Shown piece after piece: positions 1 through 7,707 of a DNA stretch of 64,000 nt. Location of the stretch: NCBI GenBank assembly GCA_902362925.1, contig CABIYL010000001.1; one strand, written 5' to 3'. The stretch is from Pseudoflavonifractor sp902362925. GTDB lineage: Bacteria > Bacillota > Clostridia > Oscillospirales > Oscillospiraceae. The position numbers were made by a program, and so were the translations under genes. The notes under the pieces were generated by a model. That model saw only the letters and a list, made by a program, of their open reading frames with translations, was not told where the DNA came from and ran no database searches. Position 1 is the first letter of the stretch. Each line of letters starts with the position of its first letter.

Positions 1-320
1 TGGGTCTTGTTGGCGAAATACACGATGGCCTTGGCCGCGTCGATGGCGGAGCCGCCGCCAAAGGCGATGACGCTGTCGGGCTTGAACTCCTGGATGATGC
101 CCACCCCCTTGGTCACGGTGGCAACATCGGGGTCGGCCTGAACGTCGCTGAACAGCTTCCATTCGGCGCCCGCCTTATCCAGAGTATCGGTTACGTAGCT
201 GATACGGCCGCTCTCCGCCATAAAACGGTCCGTGACCACAAAACCGCGCTTGATCTGAGGGGCCAGATCTTCCAGCCCGCTGCCGGTCAGGATCTTGGTT
301 TTGACGCTGAAAACTTCCAT
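1..320 (-). CDS. Iron-containing alcohol dehydrogenase, N-terminal part (PduQ/EutG-like)
   Basis: The first 106 codons of a gene running off the left edge. The start is ATG at 318-320, preceded by GAAAGGAG. The visible part is the N-terminal NAD-binding domain of the group III iron-dependent alcohol dehydrogenases. The nucleotide-binding loop reads FGGGSAIDAAKAIVYFA, which is closest to 1-propanol dehydrogenase PduQ and EutG. Such enzymes reduce short aldehydes to alcohols with NADH. The iron ligands (Asp and three His) lie in the C-terminal domain and are not visible, so the substrate is uncertain. No microcompartment genes are seen, so a Pdu or Eut role is not implied. Expression probably depends on the promoter at 431-459 and the attenuator-like leader at 347-390. 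Confidence 0.85.
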   Translation of the reverse strand, partial: MEVFSVKTKILTGSGLEDLAPQIKRGFVVTDRFMAESGRISYVTDTLDKAGAEWKLFSDVQADPDVATVTKGVGIIQEFKPDSVIAFGGGSAIDAAKAIVYFANKT

Positions 321-346
321 AGTTCCGCTCCTTTCAAAAAATATAA

Positions 347-390
347 GGCAGCACCCTGAACGTAAAAGTTCAGGATGCTGCCTCGCATCC
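347..390 (-). promoter_or_regulatory. Attenuator-like leader before the alcohol dehydrogenase gene
   Basis: Read on the minus strand, a 15-bp stem (arms 368-382 and 347-361, one mismatch, 6-nt loop) is followed by UUAUAUUUUUU and then directly by the ribosome binding site. This is a terminator-like hairpin inside the 5' leader. Overlapping it, GGATGC (385-390) can instead pair with GCATCC (373-378) in the left arm of the terminator, giving a competing antiterminator helix. A further GC-rich stem lies upstream at about 409-420. No ANTAR or known riboswitch consensus was recognised. Confidence 0.55.
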
Positions 391-430
391 GTCCATAAAG
401 GGGCGCTGCGCCGCGCACCCATGCGCTTAT

Positions 431-459
431 AGATTAGCCCTTTGTTTCTTTTCTGTCAA
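431..459 (-). promoter_or_regulatory. Promoter of the alcohol dehydrogenase gene
   Basis: On the minus strand a perfect -35 TTGACA (454-459) and a weak -10 TAATCT (431-436) are separated by 17 bp. It lies about 110 bp upstream of the start codon at 320, leaving a structured leader between. Confidence 0.5.
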
Positions 460-489
460 GCTTTTTATACATCATGCCCGAAAAAGGAA

Positions 490-518
490 TTGACATTTTC
501 TTCTCCGGCTGACATAAT
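490..518 (+). promoter_or_regulatory. Promoter of the Eis-like acetyltransferase gene
   Basis: A perfect -35 TTGACA (490-495) and -10 CATAAT (513-518) are separated by 17 bp, about 100 bp upstream of the start at 618. It is divergent from the promoter at 431-459. Confidence 0.6.
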
Positions 519-617
519 GACCTCGTCAAAGCAGGTGCGCTGACATGCGGAGGCTTCCCCCCTCCGCTGGTTTCGCTGCCCAAAAGGCAGCGCTTATCAG
601 AAAGGAATTAACAGAAT

Positions 618-1850
618 ATGGATGTCAGATTCGTTCTCCCCTCCGAGGTGGACCAGCTGGCCAGAAATGTGGTCACTTCCTTCCCGTCCAAAACACCGGC
701 GGCACTTCTGGAGAATATGGAAGGCGAACTGTACCGTCCGGACGAGGGACGTTACCTCGGCTGTTTCGATGACGGAGGAACCCTGCTGGGTTCCATCCTG
801 ATGATGGATTTCACCCTCAACGTCAGAGGCGTGATGATGCCCATGGGCGCTGCGGCCTATGTCTCCGCCAACTTTCTCCACAAGAAAGAGCGGATCGCCT
901 GCACGCTGCTCAAGGTGCTGATGCGGTACTATGCCAAGCTGGGCACGCCTATCGGCTGCCTCCACCCCTTTAACCCCGCGTTTTACAGAAGCATGGGCTA
1001 CGGCTACGGCAACGAGTACATTCTCTACCAGCCCAAGCCCTGCTATATCCGCTCCTTCGGCGACAAGTCCGGCCTGTCCTATGCCACCAAGGAGGACCAG
1101 CCCGCCATTCTGGAGTTCTACCGCCGCTGGGCCGAACAGACCCACGGCGCCACCGTCCACCACTACATGGACCCCCACCGGATCTTTGACGCCCCCTATG
1201 TGGTCGTCTGCCGGCGTGAGGGCCGGATCACCGGCTACCTCACCTTCTCCTTCGTGGAGGTGGACCACTATACCGACATGTACCACGACCTGATGGTGCA
1301 CGAGATGATCTACGAGGACATGGACACCCTGCGGCAGTTCATGACCTTCTTCGCCTCCCAGGTGGACCAGATCGAACGGGTGCGCATCTTCTCCACGGAT
1401 GAGCGCCTGCACATGATGTTCACCAACCCCGACACCGGCGAAAACCGTGCCCACGACGGCTGCATCCACGAGATCGGCCGGCGGACCATGGGCTACATGG
1501 TCCGCATCTTCGACGTGGCCGGCTACTTCCGCATGCAGAACCGCTGCCAGTACCCGGTGCGCTGCCCCTTTGTGCTGGCCCTCCAGGTGGAAGACGATTT
1601 CATCGAAGACAACAACCGCACTTTCCTGCTGAGCATCTCCGGTTCCCAGATCTCCCTGGTCGAGCATGCTCAGCCCGACGCAACCCTGTCCATCGGAATT
1701 TCCGCCCTCTCCTCCGTGGTGATGGGCGCCTATTCCCTCCGGGACGCCATTGATTACGGTCTGGCAGAGCTGTCCAACCCGGCCTATACTGCCGACGTAC
1801 AGAGCGCCATCGGCTGGGACAAGAAGCCCGTCAATGTCACTTACTTCTAA
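618..1850 (+). CDS. Eis-like GNAT N-acetyltransferase with C-terminal SCP2 domain
   Basis: A 410-residue protein matching the enhanced-intracellular-survival (Eis) architecture. It has an N-terminal GNAT fold (about 3-135) with an acetyl-CoA binding segment around KKERIACTLLKVLMR, a second GNAT-like domain (about 140-290), and a C-terminal sterol-carrier-protein-2-like domain (about 300-405). The motif NPAFYRSMGYGYG matches the conserved Tyr-containing segment of the family. The chain ends in Phe, as in Mycobacterium Eis, where the terminal carboxylate takes part in catalysis. Family members acetylate amines such as aminoglycosides or protein lysines; the substrate here is unknown. The start ATG follows AAAGGAATT. 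It is a single-gene unit between its own promoter (490-518) and terminator (1866-1897). Confidence 0.85.
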   Translation: MDVRFVLPSEVDQLARNVVTSFPSKTPAALLENMEGELYRPDEGRYLGCFDDGGTLLGSILMMDFTLNVRGVMMPMGAAAYVSANFLHKKERIACTLLKVLMRYYAKLGTPIGCLHPFNPAFYRSMGYGYGNEYILYQPKPCYIRSFGDKSGLSYATKEDQPAILEFYRRWAEQTHGATVHHYMDPHRIFDAPYVVVCRREGRITGYLTFSFVEVDHYTDMYHDLMVHEMIYEDMDTLRQFMTFFASQVDQIERVRIFSTDERLHMMFTNPDTGENRAHDGCIHEIGRRTMGYMVRIFDVAGYFRMQNRCQYPVRCPFVLALQVEDDFIEDNNRTFLLSISGSQISLVEHAQPDATLSIGISALSSVVMGAYSLRDAIDYGLAELSNPAYTADVQSAIGWDKKPVNVTYF

Positions 1851-1865
1851 ATAAGGTTTGAAAGC

Positions 1866-1897
1866 GATGGCCGAAGACCTCGGCCATCTCTTTTTTT
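1866..1897 (+). terminator. Rho-independent terminator after the Eis-like gene
   Basis: A perfect 9-bp stem (GATGGCCGA at 1866-1874 with TCGGCCATC at 1880-1888), a 5-nt loop, then a tail ending in seven T (1891-1897). Confidence 0.85.
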
Positions 1898-1913
1898 GCG
1901 CTCCGGCTCCAGG

Positions 1914-1941
1914 TTGCGGTTTCCGGGGCTTCTGCTATGAT
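1914..1941 (+). promoter_or_regulatory. Likely promoter of the ECF sigma operon
   Basis: TTGCGG (1914-1919) and TATGAT (1936-1941) with a 16-bp spacer, about 95 bp upstream of the sigma gene. A GGAAC/CGT pair typical of ECF autoregulation was looked for. GGAAC occurs nearby (around 1968) but its CGT partner is about 24 bp away, which is too far. Confidence 0.4.
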
Positions 1942-2035
1942 ATCTTTTACCAGAGAAAAAATTTTTTCGGAACGCTCGACATTCTGCACTTCCCAATCGT
2001 ATTACAGGTGAAAGGGGGAAGGAGGTAGAAACGGA

Positions 2036-2539
2036 ATGGGTTATCCTTTGTTGCGTACGGACAAAGAGATCGCCGAATTGTATGAAACCTACGTGGATAT
2101 GGTATACCGGCTGTGCTTCACGATTTTAAAAAACCGCTTTGACACAGAGGATGCGGTTCAGAATACCTTTATCAAGCTGATGCACTATTCCAAACCCTTT
2201 GACAGCCCGGAGCATGAAAAGGCCTGGCTGATTGTCACCGCGTCCAACACCTGCAAGGACGCCCTGCGCCGGGCCAGCCGCAGGGATGAGCCGCTGGAAC
2301 TCCGGCCGGATCTCCCCGCACCCGCCAGTGCCGACCCCGCCGGCAATACGGTCCTGGACGCCGTCCTGGCCCTTCCCCTCAAGTACAGGGCTCCCGTCTA
2401 TCTGTACTACTACGAGGGCTATTCCGGGGCGGAAATCGCGGACATGCTCCATAAACCGGCCTCTACAATTCGCAGCTATCTCAGCAAAGCCCGCCAGGAG
2501 CTGAAAAAGCAATTAGGGGGTGATTTTGATGCGCAATGA
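2036..2539 (+). CDS. RNA polymerase sigma factor, ECF subfamily
   Basis: A 167-residue protein, the usual ECF length. Region 2 (about 14-80) includes VDMVYRLCFTILKNRFDTED, with the AEDAVQ-type helix that binds core polymerase and the -10 element. Region 4 (about 112-158) carries the helix-turn-helix YSGAEIADMLHKPASTIRSY that reads the -35. The start ATG is preceded by GAAGGAGGT. The 3' end overlaps the next gene by 11 bp, so the two are translationally coupled. The next gene encodes a single-pass membrane protein, the usual layout of a sigma / anti-sigma pair. The third gene encodes an exported SLH protein, so the signal is likely an envelope stress. The regulon cannot be told from here. Confidence 0.9.
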   Translation: MGYPLLRTDKEIAELYETYVDMVYRLCFTILKNRFDTEDAVQNTFIKLMHYSKPFDSPEHEKAWLIVTASNTCKDALRRASRRDEPLELRPDLPAPASADPAGNTVLDAVLALPLKYRAPVYLYYYEGYSGAEIADMLHKPASTIRSYLSKARQELKKQLGGDFDAQ

Positions 2540-3461
2540 AACCTTTCTCCAGGCCTACGATTCGATCAAGCCGGACCCAGCCGCCAGAGAGGAGATGCTC
2601 GCCCGGATTCTGGCCTCCAGAGAGGCTGAGGCTCCCCCTCGCCCCAAGGGTCAGATTCTCTTCCGGCGTGTTCTGCCTGCGGCCTGTGCGGCAGCTGTGC
2701 TTGTGGGTGTCTTTTTCACCCTCCCTCACAGCCAAACCAGCCAGCCGCCGGCCACCGCATTCCACCAGGTGGCCCCCGGTGCGGACAGCCCCAACGGAAT
2801 GCGCAAAACCATGAACTGCAACGGTCTCCGGTACACCTTTTTGGACAACGGCGCCGCCTATGACCTGACTGCCGATGATCTGTCCGCCTCCCTGGGGACG
2901 CTGGAATATGACATCCAGCAGGACCCCGAGCAGTACAGCAGAGCGGATTTGGCCGCCAGCTTTGCCGTGGGCGGGACCGTCTACCAGATGGCCGCCTATG
3001 ACCCGGCCTTCCGGCTGGCTGTGGAGTGGAACGGACAGTACTACATCGCCGAATGTGTGGACACCCTGGACGGCCAGGACCTGGAGCTGAGCGCCTATTT
3101 TGAAACGGCGGATTTCGCAGATACCGTGGAGTTTGTCCAGATCTGCGATCACGCCGGACAGAACGTACTCCGGACCATTTCCGGCGATAAGATTCAGGCG
3201 CTCTTCTCCCTGCTGGTCCAGGCCGCCCCGGCTGAGCTTACAAATGAACAGTATCAGGCAATCGCCCACGCCCAGAGCAGCGGAGCGTCCTATCAGCTGC
3301 TCTTCCAGCTGAAGGACGGCACCGCCTATCACCTCTATGTGATTCCTACCCTCTCCTTCGTATCCGCCGGTGACAACCGCTATCTGCTGCCGGATGCGTC
3401 CGCCCAGGACCTCAATACGATGTTTTCCGATTTACAGCAATCCCCCCTTCCCATGGGTTAA
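2529..3461 (+). CDS. Putative membrane-bound anti-sigma factor
   Basis: About 310 residues, not recognised as a named family. The first ~45 residues are predicted cytoplasmic and would contact the sigma factor. One transmembrane segment follows (about 47-66, VLPAACAAAVLVGVFF), then a ~240-residue extracytoplasmic domain rich in Asp, Gln and Tyr. I chose ATG at 2529 because AGGGGG sits 8 bp before it; an in-frame GTG at 2520 is possible. The role as anti-sigma factor rests on its position, overlapping an ECF sigma gene, and its topology. The extracytoplasmic part resembles DUF4179/RsiV-like sensor domains only loosely. Confidence 0.6.
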   Translation: MRNETFLQAYDSIKPDPAAREEMLARILASREAEAPPRPKGQILFRRVLPAACAAAVLVGVFFTLPHSQTSQPPATAFHQVAPGADSPNGMRKTMNCNGLRYTFLDNGAAYDLTADDLSASLGTLEYDIQQDPEQYSRADLAASFAVGGTVYQMAAYDPAFRLAVEWNGQYYIAECVDTLDGQDLELSAYFETADFADTVEFVQICDHAGQNVLRTISGDKIQALFSLLVQAAPAELTNEQYQAIAHAQSSGASYQLLFQLKDGTAYHLYVIPTLSFVSAGDNRYLLPDASAQDLNTMFSDLQQSPLPMG

Positions 3462-3488
3462 AATTGATTGGCAAAAGGAGTAACAACT

Positions 3489-4571
3489 ATGAACAAGAAG
3501 CTTTCTGTACTGATTCTGACCGGCGCGCTGGCCTGCACCATGACCCTGCCCGCTCTGGCTGTGGAACAGGCTCCCACCGCCGTCCCCACCACCGCTGCGG
3601 AGGAGACCCAGACGCTCCCCGGCAGCGTGCTCTACTACGGCACTGTCCAGGAGATTGTCAAGGACGAGAACGGGAACATCACCCGGCTCCGCATGGACTC
3701 TGAGCGCTACGGCGAATACATTATGAATATCACGGAGCAGACCGTGTGGATTGACAGCGGCAGATGTATTGCCTCCGACCCCGCCACCCTTACCGAGGGT
3801 GAGGGCATCTACGTGTTCCACAGCGCTGCAGCGGCCCTCTCTCTGCCTCCCCAGTCCGTCGCCCTGGCCGTGGTGCGGGATATCCCTGCGGACGCCGGCA
3901 CCGCCCAGTTCCACGAGGTGGAGGCGGTCTCCCTGGAGGACGACCAACTGACCATCACCACCAACAACGGCGGTCTGTCCATCCTGGCCGACCAGGACAC
4001 CGCCCTGTCCCGCTACGGCTCGGATGAGGCCGTGGCGCTGGAGGACATCCAGGCCGGCAGCCAGGTGATGGCCTGGTATGGGAGCGCTTCCTCCGGTCAG
4101 GCCAGCGCCTACCACCTGATGCTCCTGCCCGGTGAGGCCGATGAAGCGCTGACCAGGGGTGAGCTGGTGTCGATTCTCCATGAGCGCGCCGGAAAGCCTG
4201 TCGTGGATTTCGCCATGGACTACACCGATGTGGCCGGTGACTCGGAGTACGCTGAGGCCATCCGCTGGGCCACCAGCGAGCAGCTGGTGAGCGGCTACGG
4301 CAACGGCACCTTCGGCCCTGAGGATACCGTGACCCGGGAGCAGCTGGTGACCATCCTGTGGCGCTACGAAGGCAGCCCCATGCTGATGGACTATCCCGGC
4401 CTGTCCCAGTTCGCCGATGTGGGCGAGATCTCCCGCTTTGCCCAGCCCGCCTTTGCCTGGGCCCATCAGCAGGGTCTGATCGCCGCTGATGAGGACGGCC
4501 TTCTGCACCCCCAGGCCGAGGCCACCCGTGAGCTGGCGGAAACCATGCTGGAGCAGCTCTCCGCAGAGTAA
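3489..4571 (+). CDS. Exported protein with C-terminal S-layer homology (SLH) repeats
   Basis: A 360-residue protein with a clear signal peptide (residues 1-25, cleavage after LPALA). The middle, about 45-215, is a beta-rich domain of unknown function. The last ~140 residues contain two SLH repeats. The first is clear (YTDVAGDSEYAEAIRWATSE, with GYGNGTFGPEDTVTREQL) and the second degenerate (FADVGEISRFAQPAFAWAHQ). Two rather than three repeats may weaken wall anchoring. The start is ATG at 3489, preceded by AAAAGGAG. It is the third gene of the ECF sigma operon, 27 bp behind the anti-sigma gene, so it may be a target or sensor partner of that sigma factor. No catalytic motif was seen. Confidence 0.8.
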   Translation: MNKKLSVLILTGALACTMTLPALAVEQAPTAVPTTAAEETQTLPGSVLYYGTVQEIVKDENGNITRLRMDSERYGEYIMNITEQTVWIDSGRCIASDPATLTEGEGIYVFHSAAAALSLPPQSVALAVVRDIPADAGTAQFHEVEAVSLEDDQLTITTNNGGLSILADQDTALSRYGSDEAVALEDIQAGSQVMAWYGSASSGQASAYHLMLLPGEADEALTRGELVSILHERAGKPVVDFAMDYTDVAGDSEYAEAIRWATSEQLVSGYGNGTFGPEDTVTREQLVTILWRYEGSPMLMDYPGLSQFADVGEISRFAQPAFAWAHQQGLIAADEDGLLHPQAEATRELAETMLEQLSAE

Positions 4572-4698
4572 CCTTTTCCTTGCACGGTTTCGGAGCGTAA
4601 TCCTTAATTTTAAAAACAAAAAGTAATATTTCATCTTAAATATACGATTCGCTATTAAAATAGGGGTGATTTCCGCCCACTCCATAAAATAAAACCGT

Positions 4699-4746
4699 AA
4701 AACAGCCGCCGGGACTTATACCGTCCCGGCGGCTGTTTTGTTTTTT
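4699..4746. terminator. Bidirectional terminator between convergent operons
   Basis: A 17-bp perfect stem (AAAACAGCCGCCGGGAC with its complement at 4723-4739) and a 7-nt loop, flanked by T-rich runs in both directions. It separates the SLH gene (+) from the histidine kinase gene (-). The stretch 4572-4698 is AT-rich and holds nothing recognisable. Confidence 0.9.
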
Positions 4747-5776
4747 CTATGTGTGCGCCGCAGGCAAGGTAACCGTAAATTCCGTCCCCTTTCCCACTTC
4801 GCTCTTTACGGCAATCGTGCCGCCGCTGAGCTGAACGATACGGTGCACCAGCGGCAGGCCAAGGCCGTTGCCCACGGACGAGTGGGCTGTATCCGTCTGA
4901 TAAAATTTATCAAAGATATGGCCGATATCCGCCTGACTGATGCCGATGCCCTCATCCCGAATGGTCACCGCAATGCTGTCCGCTGTCCGGACGGCTGAAA
5001 TAAAAATCTGTCCGCCGTCATGGCTGAACTTGATGGCGTTGCTGATGAGGTTCATCCAGACATGCTCCATCATCTCCACGTTGTTGACATAGGACAGCTT
5101 GGGCAGGTCCATTTCAAAGGTGAGATCCTTTGCGCTCCACAGGGTCTCCATCCGCAGCACGCAGCCGCGGATCTGCTCGTCCAAATCGTACTCCGACTGC
5201 TCCGTCACCAGCTTCTGGTTTTCATACCGGGCGATTAACAGGACGCTGCTGGCCAGGTCGGACAGCCGTTCCGATTCCGCTGCGATGTATTCCAGGTATT
5301 TTTCCCGCTTTTCCAGGGGCAGGTTCTCGTTCCTCAGCCGCTTGGCAAAGCCCCGGATGGACACAATCGGCGTTTTGAACTCATGGGAAAAGGTATTGAT
5401 AAAGTCGTTGCGCATCATCTCCGTGCTGCCCAGCTCGGCGGTCATCTGGTTGAAGCTGTGCAGAAGCTCGGAGATATCCCCTTCACCGGACTCCTCCACC
5501 CGCACGGAATAATCCCCCCTTGGAGATGGACTTGGTGGCTTTCATCATCTCCTGCAGTGGCTTTGCCGCGCGCTTGCTGACCACGGAGGAAATGGGCACC
5601 GCCACCAGGGCGGAGATCAGCATGGGCAGCAGCGGTGAGTCCGGCTGCTGATTGGCGGGGAGATAGGAGGTCAGATTGAGCCAGATAAATGTGGTGATAA
5701 ACCCGGACAGGACATTTGTGATGACCACACAGGTGACAAAAATGCCCCATGAGGAGTGGAGCATGCGCTTTATCAT
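4747..5776 (-). CDS. Sensor histidine kinase (frameshifted)
   Basis: Two overlapping reading frames together make one ~343-residue kinase. The N-terminal piece (5776 to about 5514) has two transmembrane segments (about 10-32 and 48-66) joined by a short ~15-residue loop, the topology of intramembrane-sensing kinases, and enters the HAMP domain. The C-terminal piece (about 5513 to 4747) carries the H-box FSHEFKTPIVSIRGFAKRL, the N-box NLISNAIKFS, the G1 box RDEGIGI, the F-box and the G2 box GNGLGLPLV. Removing one base from the six-C run at 5514-5519 (plus strand) restores SKGDYSVRVEE, a normal HAMP sequence. The shift is therefore one extra base, either a real mutation or a homopolymer error. 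The gene overlaps the response-regulator gene by 4 bp. Confidence 0.85.
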
Positions 5777-6444
5777 CGCTTCACCGCCTTATATCCCAGC
5801 CCGCGAACGGTTACGATCTCAAAATCGTGGTTGTCCCGGAACCTGTCCCGCAGCTTGTTGATGTGGACATTCACGGTGTGCTCGTCGCTCTCCGTGTCCA
5901 GATCCCATATTTCATCCATCAACTGCCGCCGGGTGAAGGTCTTGTTGTTGAAGGAGAGGAGCTTGTAGAGCAGCAGGAACTCCTTCTTGGGCAGCGTCTG
6001 TGCCGTGCCGTTTGAGATGACCGTCAGGGAGTCGTAAATCAGCTCCGTGCTGCCCACCGTCAGCTTTCGCTCGGTCAAAATCTTGGCACGGCGCAGCAGC
6101 GCCGCCACCCGCAGGAGCATTTCCTCCTCCTCAAAGGGCTTCACCATATAGTCGTCCGCACCCAGCAGAAACCCCTTCTTCTTGTCTGAGAGGGTCTGCT
6201 TGGCCGTCACCATCAAAACCGGCATGTCCATGCCGCTCTCCCGGATCTGCCTGAGCAGCTCGTAGCCGTCCATCTTGGGCATCATGATGTCCAGTATGAT
6301 CAAGTCGATATGTTTGGCCTCCAGAACCTCCAGGGCCTCCAGCCCGTTGCATGCCAGGACCGGTTCATAGCCCGCATCCGCCAGCGCATCCTCCATAAGC
6401 ATCCGTATGCCGTTGTCGTCTTCCACCACCAAAATCCGAAACAC
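5773..6444 (-). CDS. Response regulator, OmpR/PhoB family
   Basis: About 223 residues. The receiver domain (about 1-115) has the acidic pair VVEDDN, phospho-acceptor Asp in LIILDIMMPKMDGYELL, and Lys in MVKPF. The C-terminal winged helix (about 125-223) contains KEFLLLYKLLSFNNKTFTRR and HINKLRDRF with the closing VRGLGYKA. Start: GTG at 6444, giving MFRILVVEDDN, has AGGTGGG 7 bp upstream; an in-frame GTG at 6456 would add four residues. It is the first gene of the two-component operon, followed directly by the kinase. Direct repeats at 6547-6572 upstream look like binding sites for this family. Confidence 0.93.
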   Translation of the reverse strand: MFRILVVEDDNGIRMLMEDALADAGYEPVLACNGLEALEVLEAKHIDLIILDIMMPKMDGYELLRQIRESGMDMPVLMVTAKQTLSDKKKGFLLGADDYMVKPFEEEEMLLRVAALLRRAKILTERKLTVGSTELIYDSLTVISNGTAQTLPKKEFLLLYKLLSFNNKTFTRRQLMDEIWDLDTESDEHTVNVHINKLRDRFRDNHDFEIVTVRGLGYKAVKR

Positions 6445-6546
6445 GCCGCTTCCCACCTATCTTCTATGGAATGACAGGTAAAGGGTAGCATTTATTTGCG
6501 GAGCAGAAATAAACAATTTGTAAATTCGTCTCATCTCCCGCAAAAC

Positions 6547-6572
6547 TTGACCTAAAGTTGATGTTAGGTGAC
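6547..6572. promoter_or_regulatory. Direct repeats resembling OmpR/PhoB-family operator
   Basis: TTGAC (6547), TTGAT (6558) and a TGAC copy (6569) lie about 11 and 10 bp apart, the helical spacing used by OmpR/PhoB dimers. They sit between the response-regulator operon and the divergent zinc-ribbon/J-domain genes. A TATAAT box at 6594-6599 with no good -35 lies just downstream, as expected of an activated promoter. Confidence 0.45.
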
Positions 6573-6600
6573 GAAAACTTAATCTTCCCTCTCTATAATC

Positions 6601-6630
6601 ACGGGCAAATCCTCCACGGGCAAATCCTCT
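6601..6630. repeat. 15-bp tandem direct repeat
   Basis: ACGGGCAAATCCTC followed by C or T occurs twice in tandem (6601-6615 and 6616-6630), just downstream of the TATAAT box and ahead of the ribosome binding site. It probably lies in the 5' leader of the following gene. Confidence 0.8.
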
Positions 6631-6655
6631 GCTTGTAACAGGAGTGCAATTCATC

Positions 6656-7030
6656 ATGAAATACAAACTTCGCGCATTCTTCTCCGGCCGCAACGGCATC
6701 GACGACCTGGGCAAGGTCCTCCTGTGGGTCTCCCTGATCGTCATGCTGCTCAGCACACTGTTCGGGATCACGTTCCTGTACGGCGCGGCGCTGGCGCTGC
6801 TCTGCTATGTGTACATCCGTGCCTTTTCCCGCAACGTGGAGAAGTGCCGTGCCCAGAACGAAGCCTATCTCTCGTGGCGCAATCTCCGCAAGCTGCGCTT
6901 CCGGCAGCGCAAAACTCACAAATTTTACCGCTGTCCCCAGTGCAGACAGCAGCTGCGGGTCCCCAAGGGAAAAGGCAGAATCTGCATCACATGCCGGAGC
7001 TGCGGCGCCCACTTTGAGCGGAAAACATGA
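6656..7030 (+). CDS. Small membrane protein with C-terminal zinc ribbon
   Basis: A 124-residue protein. Two close hydrophobic segments (about 23-55, VLLWVSLIVMLLSTLFGITF and the following helix) are followed by a basic linker and a C-terminal zinc ribbon with two CxxC pairs (CPQC and CRSC; an extra Cys lies between). It has no assigned function. Related small zinc-ribbon membrane proteins occur beside J-domain proteins in Clostridia, as here: the next gene starts 17 bp on. The start ATG at 6656 has GGAG 11 bp before it. Expression may be controlled by the neighbouring two-component system. Confidence 0.7.
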   Translation: MKYKLRAFFSGRNGIDDLGKVLLWVSLIVMLLSTLFGITFLYGAALALLCYVYIRAFSRNVEKCRAQNEAYLSWRNLRKLRFRQRKTHKFYRCPQCRQQLRVPKGKGRICITCRSCGAHFERKT

Positions 7031-7046
7031 TGAGGAGTGAACTGGG

Positions 7047-7687
7047 ATGAACGATCCTTACAGCGTGCTTGGGGTTTCCAGAGATGCCTCCGAGGAGGAA
7101 ATCAAGCGCGCTACAGGCGTCTGGCCAAAAAATATCACCCCGATCTCAATCCCGGCGATCCGGAAGCCGCCCGCAAGATGAACGAGATCAACGCCGCCTA
7201 TGAGCAGATCAAAAATCCCGGCCAGACAAACGCCGCCTACGGATACGGCAATCCGAACAGCACCGGCAGCGACCCCTATGGCGGATACGGCGGCGGGTAT
7301 GGAGACCCTGGACAGTCCTATGAGGAGGATTTCGACCCCTTCGGCCCCTTCTCATGGGCTGGCCGCAGCACCGGAGGCACCGTCCACCGCAGGACGTTCC
7401 TGATCTATATCATTGTGGGCTTTCTTGTGCTGAATCTGGTGTCCGCGCTTCTCAGCCGCTCCATGCGCATCTCCCAACAGGAACAGCTCCAGAGCCAGAT
7501 AGAGCAGTTTCAGGAGTATTACAACGAAATGTACCCGGATTATCCCGGCGCATACCCTCCGTGGTATGAGGAGTCCGCTCCGGACAACGGAGACTCGGAG
7601 CAGCAGGAGAGCGACAGCTCCCAGTCGGGACAGACCTCCACCTTCCCCGGCTTCTGGTTCGGCTACCCGGACAGCAATGACAACTAA
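7047..7687 (+). CDS. J-domain (DnaJ-like) membrane protein (frameshifted)
   Basis: The start at 7047 gives MNDPYSVLGVSRDASEEEIK, the classic first half of a J domain. After RA (about 7112) one base is missing, and the other frame continues YRRLAKKYHPDLNPGD with the catalytic HPD motif. Adding one base restores RAYRRLAKKYHPD. The whole protein would be about 213 residues: J domain (1-65), a Gly/Tyr-rich linker, one transmembrane helix (FLIYIIVGFLVLNLVSALL) and a ~75-residue acidic Gln/Ser-rich tail. J domains stimulate the ATPase of DnaK. The single-base loss is either a real mutation or an assembly error. Confidence 0.75.
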
Positions 7688-7707
7688 TCCGCGAAGGAGA
7701 AAAGCAT

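Noticed and set aside
1..320. Part of a propanediol or ethanolamine microcompartment operon
   Set aside because: PduQ/EutG-like sequence alone does not show this; no shell protein or partner gene is in the window.
340..385. CRISPR-like or mobile-element inverted repeat near the left edge
   Set aside because: It is a single hairpin with a U-tail in a gene leader, with no repeats, target duplication or transposase.
1960..1995. ECF-type autoregulated promoter before the sigma gene
   Set aside because: GGAAC is present but the CGT element is about 24 bp away instead of 16-17.
5130..5512. Plus-strand frames within the histidine kinase gene
   Set aside because: The minus strand carries all kinase boxes; the plus frames are Arg/Ser/Pro-rich with no ribosome binding site.
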